A stretch of 64,000 bases of DNA from Niabella yanshanensis (GTDB taxonomy: Bacteria > Bacteroidota > Bacteroidia > Chitinophagales > Chitinophagaceae). Under the pieces are notes generated by a model that was not told where the DNA came from, made no database searches, and saw only the letters and a program-made list of their open reading frames with translations. Position 1 is the first letter of the stretch. Each line of letters begins with the position of its first letter. The stretch lies in NCBI RefSeq assembly GCF_034424215.1, contig NZ_CP139960.1, positions 2,418,001-2,482,000 on the forward strand, given 5' to 3'. Below, piece after piece: positions 25,990 to 34,812 of this stretch. A program made the translations under genes and the position numbers.

Positions 25990-28125
25990 CTATGCCGTAT
26001 ATGTAGCTTTGGAAGGTTGGGAATTTTTCTTTGGCTCGGTTAAAATTGCTACCGCTGCTGCTATTCTTTGATTTGCTTTTTTCTGCTGCTCTTCTTTTTT
26101 CCTTTCCTCATCGAGTTTTTTACGTTTTGCTGCACTGTCGGCAGTGGCTCTGCCACGGCCGCGGAATTTCAGGATCATGCTGCTATCCTTGTAATCCTTC
26201 AACCACTGGTAGGCCCGCGCAGAGTCTGTTAAATATTGCAGGCGGGGCAAATAAGGAGGCATCAGGTTTACATTCGCTGTTCTTTCTGCATCGGCCAGGC
26301 TTTTCGTGCTTAAGGTATCAAATAAATATTTTTCCATCATCAACCGGGCTATGGGACCAGCAGATGAACCACCATAACCGCCACTTTCTACCACTACAGC
26401 AACACAAATTTTAGGATCTTCTTTGGGAGCAAAACAAACGAACATGGCATTATGCGGCAGATCCCATTTCTTACCCCCAATGATCCGGGAGTTTTGAGCC
26501 GTACCGGTTTTTGCACAAACATTGATACCCGGTATTCTTACATTACGGGCTGTACCATGAGTAACCACATCCTGCATACCATTGATGGTGGCGCTAAAGG
26601 CAGTATCAGAAATATGCGTCAACGCATCATGACGGGTACGATATTTATTCATAAATGCCGAATCGGCAATAGTTTCATTCTCCAGGCTGTCAACAAAATG
26701 GGGCGTATAATAATAGCCCCGGTTGGCAATAATGCACATGGCATTGGCCAGCTGTAAAGGGGTAGCCAGCATTTTGTCCTGCCCAATGCCCAGTGTCAGG
26801 TTAGTACAGGAGTTCCAGGAACCCCGGTATTCTTTGTCGTAAACAGCTACTGTCGGGATATTCCCCATGTTTTCACTAGGTACATCTACACCCAGGCGAA
26901 CCCCCAAACCAAACAAATTCATATAATCTTCCCAAACCTCGTATCCCTTTTTGGTGTTGCCGTATTTGCGGTTGTCCACCACCTTCCGGTATACATCTAC
27001 AAAATAAGAGTTGCAGGAATTAGCGATGGCGGCTCTGAGATTAGCTGCGTGCCCTCCACCGGCATGGGTACAGGCGGGCTTTCCCGCACCGCAGGAAAAA
27101 TAACGCCCCCCGCAAGGATAGCCAAAGGCGGGAGTGATCACGCCTTCATCCAAAGCTACCAGGCCGCCCAGGGGCTTGAATGTAGAACCAGGAGGATAGC
27201 GCCCCTGTATGCCCCTGTTTAACAAAGGCGACGCTACATCCAGGTTCATCTTCTGGTAATTCTTTTTGAACTCAGGCCCAGTAAGGTCATTAGGATTGAA
27301 TGTAGGCCCTGAAGCCATGGCCAGGATGCCACCCGTTTTAGGGTCGATGGCTACCGCCGCACCTACTTTATTGCTGATCAACTTTTCGGCAAGTGCCTGT
27401 AATTCTACATCAATATGCGTTTTTAATCCACGACCTGCAACCGCCATGGTGTCAAAATCTCCGTTTTCGAAGTGACCTACCAGCCGGTTCTTGTTATCCT
27501 TTATCATGTATTCAATACCCCGCTGGCCCATCAGCACTTTTTCATAAGTATATTCCAACCCATTTTTACCGCGGTAATCGCCCATACGGTAAAATCCGCC
27601 CGAACGTTCAATATCCCGCTGATCAGCTTCACTGATATATCCTAGGATATGTGCGCCCACATTAAAGGGGTAAGATCTTACCGGGCGGGCTACCAGGTTA
27701 AAGCCGGAAAACCGCCAGCCATTCTCTTCGAACCGCGCCTGCATTTCAGGGGTCAGCAGCGACATAAATATGGATGGTCTTACCCGCGTATTCTTAACCA
27801 CTGCCTCTACGATCTTTTGTCTGAATTCAGCCGTATCTATATTCATTAGCCTGCAAAAAGCTGATGTATCAATATTCTTGACCTCGGCAGGCGTTACCAT
27901 CAGGTCAAACATGATTACATTGTTCAGGATGGGCTTCCCTTTACGATCGAAGATGATACCACGCTCGGGGTATACGATCTTCGCGAAAACAGCATTATCC
28001 CGGGCCAGCTGATGATATTTCCGGCCAAAGATCTGGAGGTTAACTAACTGAGCAAGGATAACAATAAAAACGGCCAGGAAAATGGCGCGTATGATATAAC
28101 TCCTCGATTGATTGAATACGGACAT
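25990..28125 (-). CDS. mrdA: Penicillin-binding protein 2 (elongation transpeptidase)
   Basis: 711 aa from the ATG at 28125 (MSVFNQSRSYIIRAIFL, directly before the membrane anchor); an earlier start at 28167 would overlap the promoter. The N-terminal membrane helix is followed by the pedestal domain (YPERGIIFDRKGKPIL). The transpeptidase has active-site Ser in GSTFKPLGG near residue 315, SNSC, and KTGTA near residue 550. PBP2 crosslinks peptidoglycan on the periplasmic side with RodA. A ~65-residue Lys/Glu-rich tail (KRKKLDEERKKEEQQKKA) is an extension. The -7 box TACTTTTG lies at 28165-28172. Confidence 0.95.
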   Translation of the reverse strand: MSVFNQSRSYIIRAIFLAVFIVILAQLVNLQIFGRKYHQLARDNAVFAKIVYPERGIIFDRKGKPILNNVIMFDLMVTPAEVKNIDTSAFCRLMNIDTAEFRQKIVEAVVKNTRVRPSIFMSLLTPEMQARFEENGWRFSGFNLVARPVRSYPFNVGAHILGYISEADQRDIERSGGFYRMGDYRGKNGLEYTYEKVLMGQRGIEYMIKDNKNRLVGHFENGDFDTMAVAGRGLKTHIDVELQALAEKLISNKVGAAVAIDPKTGGILAMASGPTFNPNDLTGPEFKKNYQKMNLDVASPLLNRGIQGRYPPGSTFKPLGGLVALDEGVITPAFGYPCGGRYFSCGAGKPACTHAGGGHAANLRAAIANSCNSYFVDVYRKVVDNRKYGNTKKGYEVWEDYMNLFGLGVRLGVDVPSENMGNIPTVAVYDKEYRGSWNSCTNLTLGIGQDKMLATPLQLANAMCIIANRGYYYTPHFVDSLENETIADSAFMNKYRTRHDALTHISDTAFSATINGMQDVVTHGTARNVRIPGINVCAKTGTAQNSRIIGGKKWDLPHNAMFVCFAPKEDPKICVAVVVESGGYGGSSAGPIARLMMEKYLFDTLSTKSLADAERTANVNLMPPYLPRLQYLTDSARAYQWLKDYKDSSMILKFRGRGRATADSAAKRKKLDEERKKEEQQKKANQRIAAAVAILTEPKKNSQPSKATYTA

Positions 28126-28164
28126 GTAAAAAGGAAAACTTTTGCAGGATAACAATAATAGCTG

Positions 28165-28172
28165 CAAAAGTA
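28165..28172 (-). promoter_or_regulatory. -7 promoter element of mrdA
   Basis: The minus strand reads TACTTTTG, about 40 bp upstream of the mrdA ATG. It suggests mrdA-rodA can be transcribed apart from mreBCD, as does the 222-bp mreD-mrdA gap. Confidence 0.55.
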
Positions 28173-28389
28173 CATAGAGAGCGTGGTTGCTTTAACTATT
28201 TCTACTTAAAAAATTTATAACACTTGTATACTTTAAGAGACCTGCAAATTCCCGCGACGGATCACTTTTTTATGTATCCATAAGTGAGTACGCTCCGGTA
28301 CCTGTATTCACATCTTTGAAGTCGTTTTTGTTACACCGTCAACGAATGAAGCGGCGGCAAAGGCAATCAAACAGCAAATTGTGCAGCCC

Positions 28390-28923
28390 CTATGCTGTAT
28401 TGGACCTGAACTTCAGCTTTCGTGGGAAGATCAGTTCAGCAATAACTATCATCAGCATACTGATGGCAGAAGTGGTCACTACCTTCATTAAAAAATGAAT
28501 GAAAGAGCCAAACGAAAGCCACTCCAGGAATAATAAGTAAAAATTGTGGCAAAAAGTTAAGATCAACGCATACAATAAATAGGCGTTCCAACCCATTGCT
28601 TTGGGAGAGGGTTCTTTATAGCTAAACTCGGTTGCGTCTTTAGGTGCAAACAGATTGATAATGAAGGGTCGTAAAAAGGCGATCAGCACACTGGCCGCCG
28701 CATGTAAACCAGGGCTCATTGTATAGTAATCCACGCTAATACCTAATAAGAATCCCAGTATCAGTACCCAGCCTTTTTTCATATAAAAGGGCAGCCATAG
28801 AATAAAAAGAAAATAAATGTAAGGTGTGATCAATTGGTGCAAATGCGGCATTACATTTAATACATATACCTGCAGGAAAACAAACAGTATAAAGCGGATG
28901 GTATTTCTTACAAGATCACTCAT
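28390..28923 (-). CDS. mreD: Rod shape-determining protein MreD
   Basis: 177 aa, nearly all hydrophobic, five or six membrane segments. MreD sequences are poorly conserved; the call rests on length, topology (FILFVFLQVYVLNVMPHL at the N-terminus; GFLLGISVDYYTMSPGLHAAASVLIAF in the middle) and position between mreC and mrdA. It overlaps mreC by 4 bp (ATGA-type junction). Confidence 0.88.
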   Translation of the reverse strand: MSDLVRNTIRFILFVFLQVYVLNVMPHLHQLITPYIYFLFILWLPFYMKKGWVLILGFLLGISVDYYTMSPGLHAAASVLIAFLRPFIINLFAPKDATEFSYKEPSPKAMGWNAYLLYALILTFCHNFYLLFLEWLSFGSFIHFLMKVVTTSAISMLMIVIAELIFPRKLKFRSNTA

Positions 28924-29795
28924 TTGTTACCTCCCTTTCGTTCAACCATATTATGTGTTGCTTTATCCAGCTGTTCCAGCTCGTTATAGTTAAGGTTTTC
29001 TACTACAAATACCTGCTGCAGGCTGGTTAAATTGGCTGCCGGCTTTACTTTAAGTACAAAGAAATTACTTGACTTATCAACTAAAACCCTGGACACCACT
29101 CCTACCATGCGCCCCGGTGGATAACTCCTGGAGTAGGTGCCGGTTAAAATGGTGTCCCCACTTCGTACCGAATCTGTTTTAGGAATATTATTAAGTGTTA
29201 GCTCCTGTGGTGATTTCCCATCCCAGCTCAACATACCTGCGCTACCGGTTCTTTTTAGCTGTACACTAAATTTGTTCACTACATTTAGTAAGCTCATTAC
29301 CTCGCTAAAATTCTTTCCGGTATTAATCACTTTTCCGACTAATCCACCGTTAGAACTAAAAACCCCCATATCATCACCGATGCCGTTACTGCTTCCCCGG
29401 TTGATCTGCAGATAATTCTTATCACTACCCGAAGTGCTGTATAATACCTGGGCGCTTCTCCATATAAAATGACGATTACTACCTAAAGTATCCCGGTAAG
29501 TGGAATCCCGCAAAACGGTTGTTCCCGAATCTGCCACAACAAAGTTGGCGTTCAATAAATTCATGAGGGAATCGTTCAGCCGGTGCACCCGCCTGTTTTC
29601 TTCCTGCATGGTAAAAAAGTCTTCTAATGAATTGTATTTCCCGTTAAAGTAGGACGTAACACCTCCTGCCAACCCGAGCCCTTTAGCCCGGTGCGAGCCG
29701 TTATAGGTAAACAAAAAATACAGCGCAATGATCTGTAAGACCAGGAACAGTACGAAAACTGAATAACGCCGGATGAATAAAAAGATATTACGCAT
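28920..29795 (-). CDS. mreC: Rod shape-determining protein MreC
   Basis: 291 aa. One N-terminal membrane segment (RYSVFVLFLVLQIIALYFLF), a coiled-coil stretch (LEDFFTMQEENRRVHRLNDSLMNLL) and a periplasmic double beta-barrel region (LQINRGSSNGIGDDMGVFSSNGGLVGKVI). MreC links MreB inside to PBP2/RodA outside. It precedes mreD with a 4-bp overlap. A pair of inverted octad arrays lies in the 134-bp gap to mreB. Confidence 0.92.
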   Translation of the reverse strand: MRNIFLFIRRYSVFVLFLVLQIIALYFLFTYNGSHRAKGLGLAGGVTSYFNGKYNSLEDFFTMQEENRRVHRLNDSLMNLLNANFVVADSGTTVLRDSTYRDTLGSNRHFIWRSAQVLYSTSGSDKNYLQINRGSSNGIGDDMGVFSSNGGLVGKVINTGKNFSEVMSLLNVVNKFSVQLKRTGSAGMLSWDGKSPQELTLNNIPKTDSVRSGDTILTGTYSRSYPPGRMVGVVSRVLVDKSSNFFVLKVKPAANLTSLQQVFVVENLNYNELEQLDKATHNMVERKGGNK

Positions 29796-29809
29796 GGCTC
29801 CTTCGGATG

Positions 29810-29841
29810 TTGATCAGTTAACAGGTTGATAAGTTGATAAG
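29810..29841. repeat. Octad repeat array (left arm), mreC-mreB gap
   Basis: Four 8-bp units: TTGATCAG, TTAACAGG, then TTGATAAG twice. Its inverted counterpart lies at 29899-29922, 57 bp away. Confidence 0.75.
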
Positions 29842-29898
29842 AAGAACAAACAGATGCATTTACATATAAATTCTGCTACTACTTGCTTAACCGGCAAA

Positions 29899-29922
29899 TC
29901 TTTAAACTTGTAAACCTATCAA
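29899..29922. repeat. Octad repeat array (right arm, inverted), mreC-mreB gap
   Basis: On the minus strand three 8-bp units read TTGATAGG, TTTACAAG and TTTAAAGA, similar to the left arm in opposite orientation. It ends 7 bp before the mreB stop codon. Confidence 0.65.
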
Positions 29923-29929
29923 CTCAAAA

Positions 29930-30955
29930 TTACCTCATTACAAATGGGTACCTGTCATAGTTTTGCAGCGCAATGCCTGTACCTCTTACCACACTTTTAA
30001 GCGGATCGTCAGCTATATGTACCGGCAGCTTAATTTTCTGGCTTAATCTTTTATCCAACCCTCTTAATAAAGCTCCACCGCCGGTAAGGTATAAACCGCG
30101 GCGGTAAATATCGCTGGCCAACTCTGGGGGTGTTTGCTCCAGCGCTTTTAAGATGGCCTCTTCAATTTTAAAAATGCTTTTATCCAAAGCTTCGGCTACT
30201 TCCTGGTAGCTCACCATGATTTGCTTGGGAATACCGGTTACCAGGTCACGGCCATTTACCGGGATGTCATCCGGGGGATTGTCCAGATCCTTCATGGCGG
30301 CGCCGATCTGGATCTTTATTTGTTCTGCCGTGCGCTCTCCAATTAGAAGACTATGGTATCTTCTTAAAGCCTCCATAATATCAGCCGTAAATTCATCACC
30401 CGCAATACGTATACTTTGATCACAAACAATACCAGCCAATGCTATTACCGTGATCCCTGTAGTTCCACCACCGATATCGATAATCATATTACCCACCGGC
30501 TCTTCTACATCAATACCAATACCTAAAGCGGCAGCCATGGGCTCATGAATCAGGTATACTTCTTTGGCCCCAGCCTGTTCAGCGCTATCTCTAACCGCAC
30601 GTTTCTCTACCTCGGTAATGGAAGAAGGAATACAGATCATCATTCTCCAGCTCGGCGGGAATAAGGGCTTTTTCGGATACACCAGCTTTATCAGCTCGCG
30701 TATCATTAATTCAGCCGCATTAAAGTCAGCAATTACACCGTCTTTTAACGGACGGACGGTTCTGATGCTTTCATGTGTTTTCTCGTGCATCATTAATGCA
30801 CGCTTACCAACCGCTAAAACCTCTTTTGGATTATTACGGTTTAATGCTACAATACTTGGCTCATTTACAGCCACTTCTTCGTTATGTATAATGAGGGTAT
30901 TTGCGGTACCCAAATCCATTGCTATTTCCTGAGTAAACCAGTTGAAAAGTCCCAT
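29930..30955 (-). CDS. mreB: Rod shape-determining protein MreB (actin homologue)
   Basis: 341 aa. Actin-fold nucleotide-binding motifs are clear: IAMDLGTANTLI (phosphate 1), IDIGGGTTGITVIALAG (phosphate 2) and LYLTGGGALLRGLDKRL (adenosine). The segment KEVYLIHEPMAAALGIGIDV is diagnostic. MreB filaments under the inner membrane guide the elongasome. It is the first gene of the mreBCD cluster. A likely -7 box (TACTTTCG on the minus strand) is at 31002-31009. Confidence 0.97.
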   Translation of the reverse strand: MGLFNWFTQEIAMDLGTANTLIIHNEEVAVNEPSIVALNRNNPKEVLAVGKRALMMHEKTHESIRTVRPLKDGVIADFNAAELMIRELIKLVYPKKPLFPPSWRMMICIPSSITEVEKRAVRDSAEQAGAKEVYLIHEPMAAALGIGIDVEEPVGNMIIDIGGGTTGITVIALAGIVCDQSIRIAGDEFTADIMEALRRYHSLLIGERTAEQIKIQIGAAMKDLDNPPDDIPVNGRDLVTGIPKQIMVSYQEVAEALDKSIFKIEEAILKALEQTPPELASDIYRRGLYLTGGGALLRGLDKRLSQKIKLPVHIADDPLKSVVRGTGIALQNYDRYPFVMR

Positions 30956-31194
30956 TCTGCTATATATTCAAAATTGTGTTGGCAAAGGTGAAGTAATTTC
31001 CCGAAAGTAACAAAGCAAAAGAACAAAACGCTTTATTTTTCGGCATTTGCACATTATTAACAGAATTTTTAATTCGTTTGTTTAATCCGGCTATTTACCT
31101 CAAAACAGAACCTCGACCCTTCGCTTAGAACCCGACAGGTTTATCACTTTGGAGCTTTATCAATCGTTAACCGAAAGGAATGGTTTTTTTTCAG

Positions 31195-31202
31195 TACGTT
31201 TG
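31195..31202 (+). promoter_or_regulatory. -7 promoter element of the transketolase C-terminal gene
   Basis: TACGTTTG, an exact TAnnTTTG match, 29 nt upstream of the ATG at 31232. Confidence 0.6.
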
Positions 31203-31231
31203 CCGGATAACTAAAGTTAAAACCAAAAGAG

Positions 31232-32194
31232 ATGGCTTTAAAAGACATTCAATCAACAGGAAGTAAAGATACGCGCAGCGGCTTCGGCGATGGTATTGTA
31301 GAAGCAGCACGTAAAAACGAAAATATTGTTGCCCTCACAGCCGATTTGTTAGGCTCGATGAAACTAAACCAGTTTGTTAAAGAGTTTCCCGAAAGATTTG
31401 TGCAGTGCGGTATTGGTGAAGCCAATATGATCGGCGTTGCATCAGGACTTTCCATTGGAGGAAAAATTCCTTTTACCACCACTTTCGCCAACTTTAGTAC
31501 GGGCCGGGTATATGACCAGATCCGCCAGTCCGTTGCTTACAGCGGCAAAAATGTAAAGATTTGTGCTTCGCATGCGGGTGTAACCTTAGGCGAAGATGGC
31601 GCCACGCACCAGATACTGGAAGATATCGGGTTAATGAAAATGCTACCGGGTATGACCGTAGTAGTACCTTGTGATTATACACAAACCAAAGCGGCTACAC
31701 AGGCTATTGCTGAATATGAAGGACCGGTTTACCTGCGTTTTGGTCGCCCCAGCTGGCCTATTTTCACCAAAGAAGAAGATTTTCAGATCGGTAAAGCCCA
31801 ATATTTCTCCGAAGGCACTGATGTTACCATTTTCGCTTGCGGTCATCTGGTATGGAATGCCATTCAGGCAGGAGCAGAATTAGAAGAAAAAGGAATTAGC
31901 GTGGAGGTAATTAACATACACACCATCAAACCTTTAGACGAAGAAGCGGTGATCAAATCGTTGAAAAAAACCAAATGTGCGGTTACTGCAGAAGAGCACA
32001 ATATTATTGGCGGACTGGGCGATGCGATTGGGCAGTGTGCGGCTAAAAACTTCCCGGTTCCTATTGAATATGTGGGTACGAAGGACACTTTTGGCGAAAG
32101 CGGTACTCCTAAAGAGCTGCTGAAAAAGTATGGCATGGACGTTTCAGATATCGTTGCCGCTGCCGAAAAGGTAATGGCCCGCAAAAATGCATAA
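31232..32194 (+). CDS. Transketolase, C-terminal (pyrimidine-binding plus C-terminal) subunit
   Basis: 320 aa. It corresponds to the second half of transketolase: pyrimidine domain with FVQCGIGEANMIGVASGLSIGGKIPF (including the catalytic Glu that activates thiamine diphosphate) and the C-terminal domain with VINIHTIKPLDEEAVI and EEHNIIGGLGDAIG. The N-terminal diphosphate-binding subunit is required for activity but is not adjacent here: upstream is divergent mreB. It has its own promoter and terminator, so it is monocistronic. The pentose-phosphate enzyme RpiA is encoded 11 kb away. Confidence 0.92.
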   Translation: MALKDIQSTGSKDTRSGFGDGIVEAARKNENIVALTADLLGSMKLNQFVKEFPERFVQCGIGEANMIGVASGLSIGGKIPFTTTFANFSTGRVYDQIRQSVAYSGKNVKICASHAGVTLGEDGATHQILEDIGLMKMLPGMTVVVPCDYTQTKAATQAIAEYEGPVYLRFGRPSWPIFTKEEDFQIGKAQYFSEGTDVTIFACGHLVWNAIQAGAELEEKGISVEVINIHTIKPLDEEAVIKSLKKTKCAVTAEEHNIIGGLGDAIGQCAAKNFPVPIEYVGTKDTFGESGTPKELLKKYGMDVSDIVAAAEKVMARKNA

Positions 32195-32215
32195 CATTAT
32201 TGAATGATAGTAGTC

Positions 32216-32243
32216 AACCCGCGCATGTCGCGGGTTTCTTTTT
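32216..32243 (+). terminator. Terminator of the transketolase gene
   Basis: 8-bp stem AACCCGCG/CGCGGGTT with loop CATGT, then a T-rich run. Confidence 0.88.
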
Positions 32244-32287
32244 GGAGTTAAACCTTTCTCTGTTTTGAAAGTCTTATATATTCTTTA

Positions 32288-32854
32288 ATGGAGCGCTCCT
32301 TTCTTTCTGATGATGAACTTTTACTTCTGTTTCGTGACCCGGTTACGAAACAGAAGGCGTTTTCACAGATTATTGAAAAATACAAGGAGAAACTTTACTG
32401 GCATATACGACGGATGGTATTAATACATGAGGATGCCGACGATGTATTGCAAAACGTTTTCATCAAAATGTGGAAGGGGCTTGAGCAATTCAGGGAAGAG
32501 AGTAAATTATATAGCTGGCTTTACCGCATCGCCTCCAACGAGAGTATTACTCATTTGAACCGAATCAAAAAGCAACTACAGGTAGAAACAGACCAGGCAA
32601 CTCATAGCTACCTCGAGGAGCAGGTAAAGGCCGACTCCTATTTTGATTCGTCCAAAGTAGAATGGAAGCTGCAACTGGCTATTCAAACCCTGCCCGAACA
32701 GCAGAAGCTTGTTTTTAATTTGCGGTATTTTGATGAAATGACCTATCAGGAAATTAGCGAAGTACTGGGTGTAACAGTAGGCGCATTAAAAGCCAGCTAT
32801 CACCATGCGGCAAAAAAAATACAGGATTACCTGGTAAACGAATTAAACTTTTAA
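32288..32854 (+). CDS. ECF RNA polymerase sigma factor
   Basis: 188 aa. Region 2: LYWHIRRMVLIHEDADDVLQNVFIKMWKGL (residues ~38-67), then YSWLYRIASNESITHLNR. Region 4: LPEQQKLVFNLRYFDEMTYQEISEVLGVTVGALKASYHHAAKK. It is the first gene of a three-gene unit with a membrane-anchored protein and a small exported protein, the usual arrangement for an envelope-stress ECF system. Confidence 0.93.
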   Translation: MERSFLSDDELLLLFRDPVTKQKAFSQIIEKYKEKLYWHIRRMVLIHEDADDVLQNVFIKMWKGLEQFREESKLYSWLYRIASNESITHLNRIKKQLQVETDQATHSYLEEQVKADSYFDSSKVEWKLQLAIQTLPEQQKLVFNLRYFDEMTYQEISEVLGVTVGALKASYHHAAKKIQDYLVNELNF

Positions 32855-32881
32855 TACCCGTCGGGGTCTATTTTATAAGAA

Positions 32882-33460
32882 ATGAATGAACACAATGACA
32901 TATTAAAAGCATTGCGTCAGCAAATGAAAGAGAATAATAACTCAGAAGGGCATCCGCTCCGCACCCCACAGGATTATTTCCCTGGCCTGGAGAACAGCAT
33001 CCTGTCAAAAGTTTTGGAAGAGGACACCTCACTAACCCTGCCTGACGATGGTAAAGAGCCAACATTCACGGTCCCCACCGGCTATTTTGAGGGCCTGGAG
33101 AAAGAAATCCTTAAAAAAACCGCTTCACCTGCACCAGTCAGGAAGCTATTTTCTCACAGATGGAGGTCAATAGCGGCTGCGGCGGTTATTGGAGTGCTTA
33201 TAGGGGGAGGTATTTATTACCGGGAAGCATCTAATTCTCAACAAATTGCTATTCAAAACGGGGCAGGCAGCACCGCGGTAATCCATAATATCAGCAGTAA
33301 CGAGCTAACAGATTTTGTGGAAGATGGAGCTGCGGTCAATGGTAATAGCAGCGACAAGAAAAAACCAGTTGACATTAATCAACTTTTTCAACAGGTCAGC
33401 AGCCAGGATCTGGAAAGTTTTTTGAATGAAACCGCAGTTAATAATACCGAATTATTTTAG
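32882..33460 (+). CDS. Single-pass membrane protein, putative anti-sigma factor
   Basis: 192 aa. The cytoplasmic half contains an internal duplication: TPQDYFPGLENSILSKV (residues ~26-42) and VPTGYFEGLEKEILKKT (~65-81). One membrane segment follows (SIAAAAVIGVLIGGGIYY, residues ~98-115) and then an acidic periplasmic tail. Its place 27 bp after the ECF gene makes it the likely anti-sigma factor, although it lacks a recognisable zinc anti-sigma motif. The PxxYFxGLE motif recurs in Bacteroidota proteins next to sigma genes. Confidence 0.7.
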   Translation: MNEHNDILKALRQQMKENNNSEGHPLRTPQDYFPGLENSILSKVLEEDTSLTLPDDGKEPTFTVPTGYFEGLEKEILKKTASPAPVRKLFSHRWRSIAAAAVIGVLIGGGIYYREASNSQQIAIQNGAGSTAVIHNISSNELTDFVEDGAAVNGNSSDKKKPVDINQLFQQVSSQDLESFLNETAVNNTELF

Positions 33461-33466
33461 ACAACC

Positions 33467-33856
33467 ATGAGCATATGTAGCCGCATACTATTTGTTTTTG
33501 CAATGCTTTTCGTGTCACATTTTGGCACCTATGGCCAGCAAAAGCACCCATCGAAACTTAACGATGTCTTTTTTGAATATGTTTCAAAAACCCTGGAGCT
33601 AAAACCCTCAGATGCAGCACAGATGCGGCCTGTGATCAAAAAGTATCTTGATGAAAGAAAGAAGGTTTATGGCAAATTTTCGGATCCGTTAGAGCGGGAG
33701 CAGAAAATATTGAACATAAAAATGAGCTCCCGGAAAGAAATGGCTGCTATTGTTGGCATGCAAAAAGCCAACGCTTTTTTTTCGAGCGAGCAGGCCTTCC
33801 GCCGCAAAGTGAGGGAAGAGCTGAAACAGCGGAATGAGGAGCGGAAAAAAAATTAA
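33467..33856 (+). CDS. Small exported helical protein (Spy/CpxP-like)
   Basis: 129 aa with a signal peptide (ILFVFAMLFVSHFGTYGQQ). The mature part is highly charged and helical (QMRPVIKKYLDERKKVYGKF, REQKILNIKMSSRKEM, REELKQRNEERKKN), like periplasmic Spy/CpxP chaperones or metal sensors, but no LTxxQ motif is seen. It starts 6 bp after the putative anti-sigma gene and could be its periplasmic partner. Function inferred from shape and context only. Confidence 0.7.
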   Translation: MSICSRILFVFAMLFVSHFGTYGQQKHPSKLNDVFFEYVSKTLELKPSDAAQMRPVIKKYLDERKKVYGKFSDPLEREQKILNIKMSSRKEMAAIVGMQKANAFFSSEQAFRRKVREELKQRNEERKKN

Positions 33857-33904
33857 TGTTTAAACTTTTTTCTTAATAAATTTTTTTTGTCTGAATCTAT
33901 TTCC

Positions 33905-33972
33905 TATTTTTGCAACTGGTGTTTTTCATAGGTTAGCAACGGCCAGCTCTTTTTAGGGCAGGCCTTTTTTTT
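33905..33972 (+). ncRNA. Possible ~55-nt small RNA between convergent genes
   Basis: A clean -7 element TATTTTTG (33905-33912) lies downstream of the exported-protein gene; no plus-strand gene follows for nearly 1 kb. About 30 nt later comes a hairpin (33941-33964, GGCC/GGCC outer stem with a GCTC/GGGC inner stem) and eight T. Alternatively this is just the terminator of the ECF operon with a chance promoter match. Confidence 0.35.
33941..33972 (+). terminator. Intrinsic terminator downstream of the ECF operon
   Basis: Hairpin of about 8 bp with GGCC at both ends and one internal mismatch, then T8. Confidence 0.8.
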
Positions 33973-33987
33973 ATTCTTTGCTTTTTA

Positions 33988-34719
33988 TTATTCAAAACGT
34001 TTTACAGGTGTTTGAATATCGTGATAGAATAAAAACTGCCACTCTGTACCTTCCAGCAACCATTTCTCCCGCAATTGCATAGCTTTTTTTCCATCATAGT
34101 CGTACTTAGCCGCAAACCTGGTTTTCATTTGTGAGAGCTGAGGCGCGTCATCTGCACCAAAGAAAATCGTCTCTTCGCCCTCCCTTAGCCAAATTACGCG
34201 ATGATATTTTGAATGAGCGCCTGTTACCTCGTAGCTGATCCCATCGGCTATAAAGCCGGTTTCTGCCTCTGTGAGCACGAGGGCATCGCTATTTTGTAAC
34301 AGCTCCAATAAATCGGTATTGTACGATGCCGACCCAATTTCCGTAGCATATTCCAGCTCCTGCTTTTGAATATGATAAGTGGCATTTTCAAACGCCAGCT
34401 GCCGGGTATAGGGGTTGATCAGCCCGCCCGCGTGGTCTTTATGTAAATGGCTCATGATCACCATTGTGATATCGCCGGCATTAATACCCTGATCGCGCAG
34501 GTTTTTATATAATTGAAACTGCCCGTCTTCACCGGTAAGCCCTAAGCCGGTATCAAGCAATATAATATCGCTGCCGGTTATCACAACAAAAGGCTGAATT
34601 TCCACTAAAAGACTGCCCCGGTTACGGTCAGCCATTTCATCTTCATTGAATTTAAAGGGAATAAATTGCTTCGACGCATCTACGGTAAATGCGCCTTCTG
34701 AAAGGGGTATAATCTTCAT
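33988..34719 (-). CDS. MBL-fold metallohydrolase
   Basis: 243 aa, cytoplasmic. Zinc motif MSHLHKDHAGGLINP (HxHxDH) near residue 92; further ligands in VTGAHSKYHRVI and FFGADDAPQ. The N-terminal IILLDTGLGL strand is typical of the quorum-lactonase / glyoxalase II branch. Substrate unknown. A -7 box 4 nt upstream of the ATG suggests a leaderless mRNA. Confidence 0.87.
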   Translation of the reverse strand: MKIIPLSEGAFTVDASKQFIPFKFNEDEMADRNRGSLLVEIQPFVVITGSDIILLDTGLGLTGEDGQFQLYKNLRDQGINAGDITMVIMSHLHKDHAGGLINPYTRQLAFENATYHIQKQELEYATEIGSASYNTDLLELLQNSDALVLTEAETGFIADGISYEVTGAHSKYHRVIWLREGEETIFFGADDAPQLSQMKTRFAAKYDYDGKKAMQLREKWLLEGTEWQFLFYHDIQTPVKRFE

Positions 34720-34723
34720 CAGG

Positions 34724-34731
34724 CAAAAGTA
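34724..34731 (-). promoter_or_regulatory. -7 promoter element of the MBL gene at 34719
   Basis: The minus strand reads TACTTTTG; only 4 nt lie between it and the ATG. Confidence 0.6.
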
Positions 34732-34812
34732 GTTGTTATTAAGTAGTAGCGGACTGTATGCGGCGTCTTAGGGTGCCATTCAAATTTTGCGTTAAGCGTA
34801 ACTTCTTTTATA

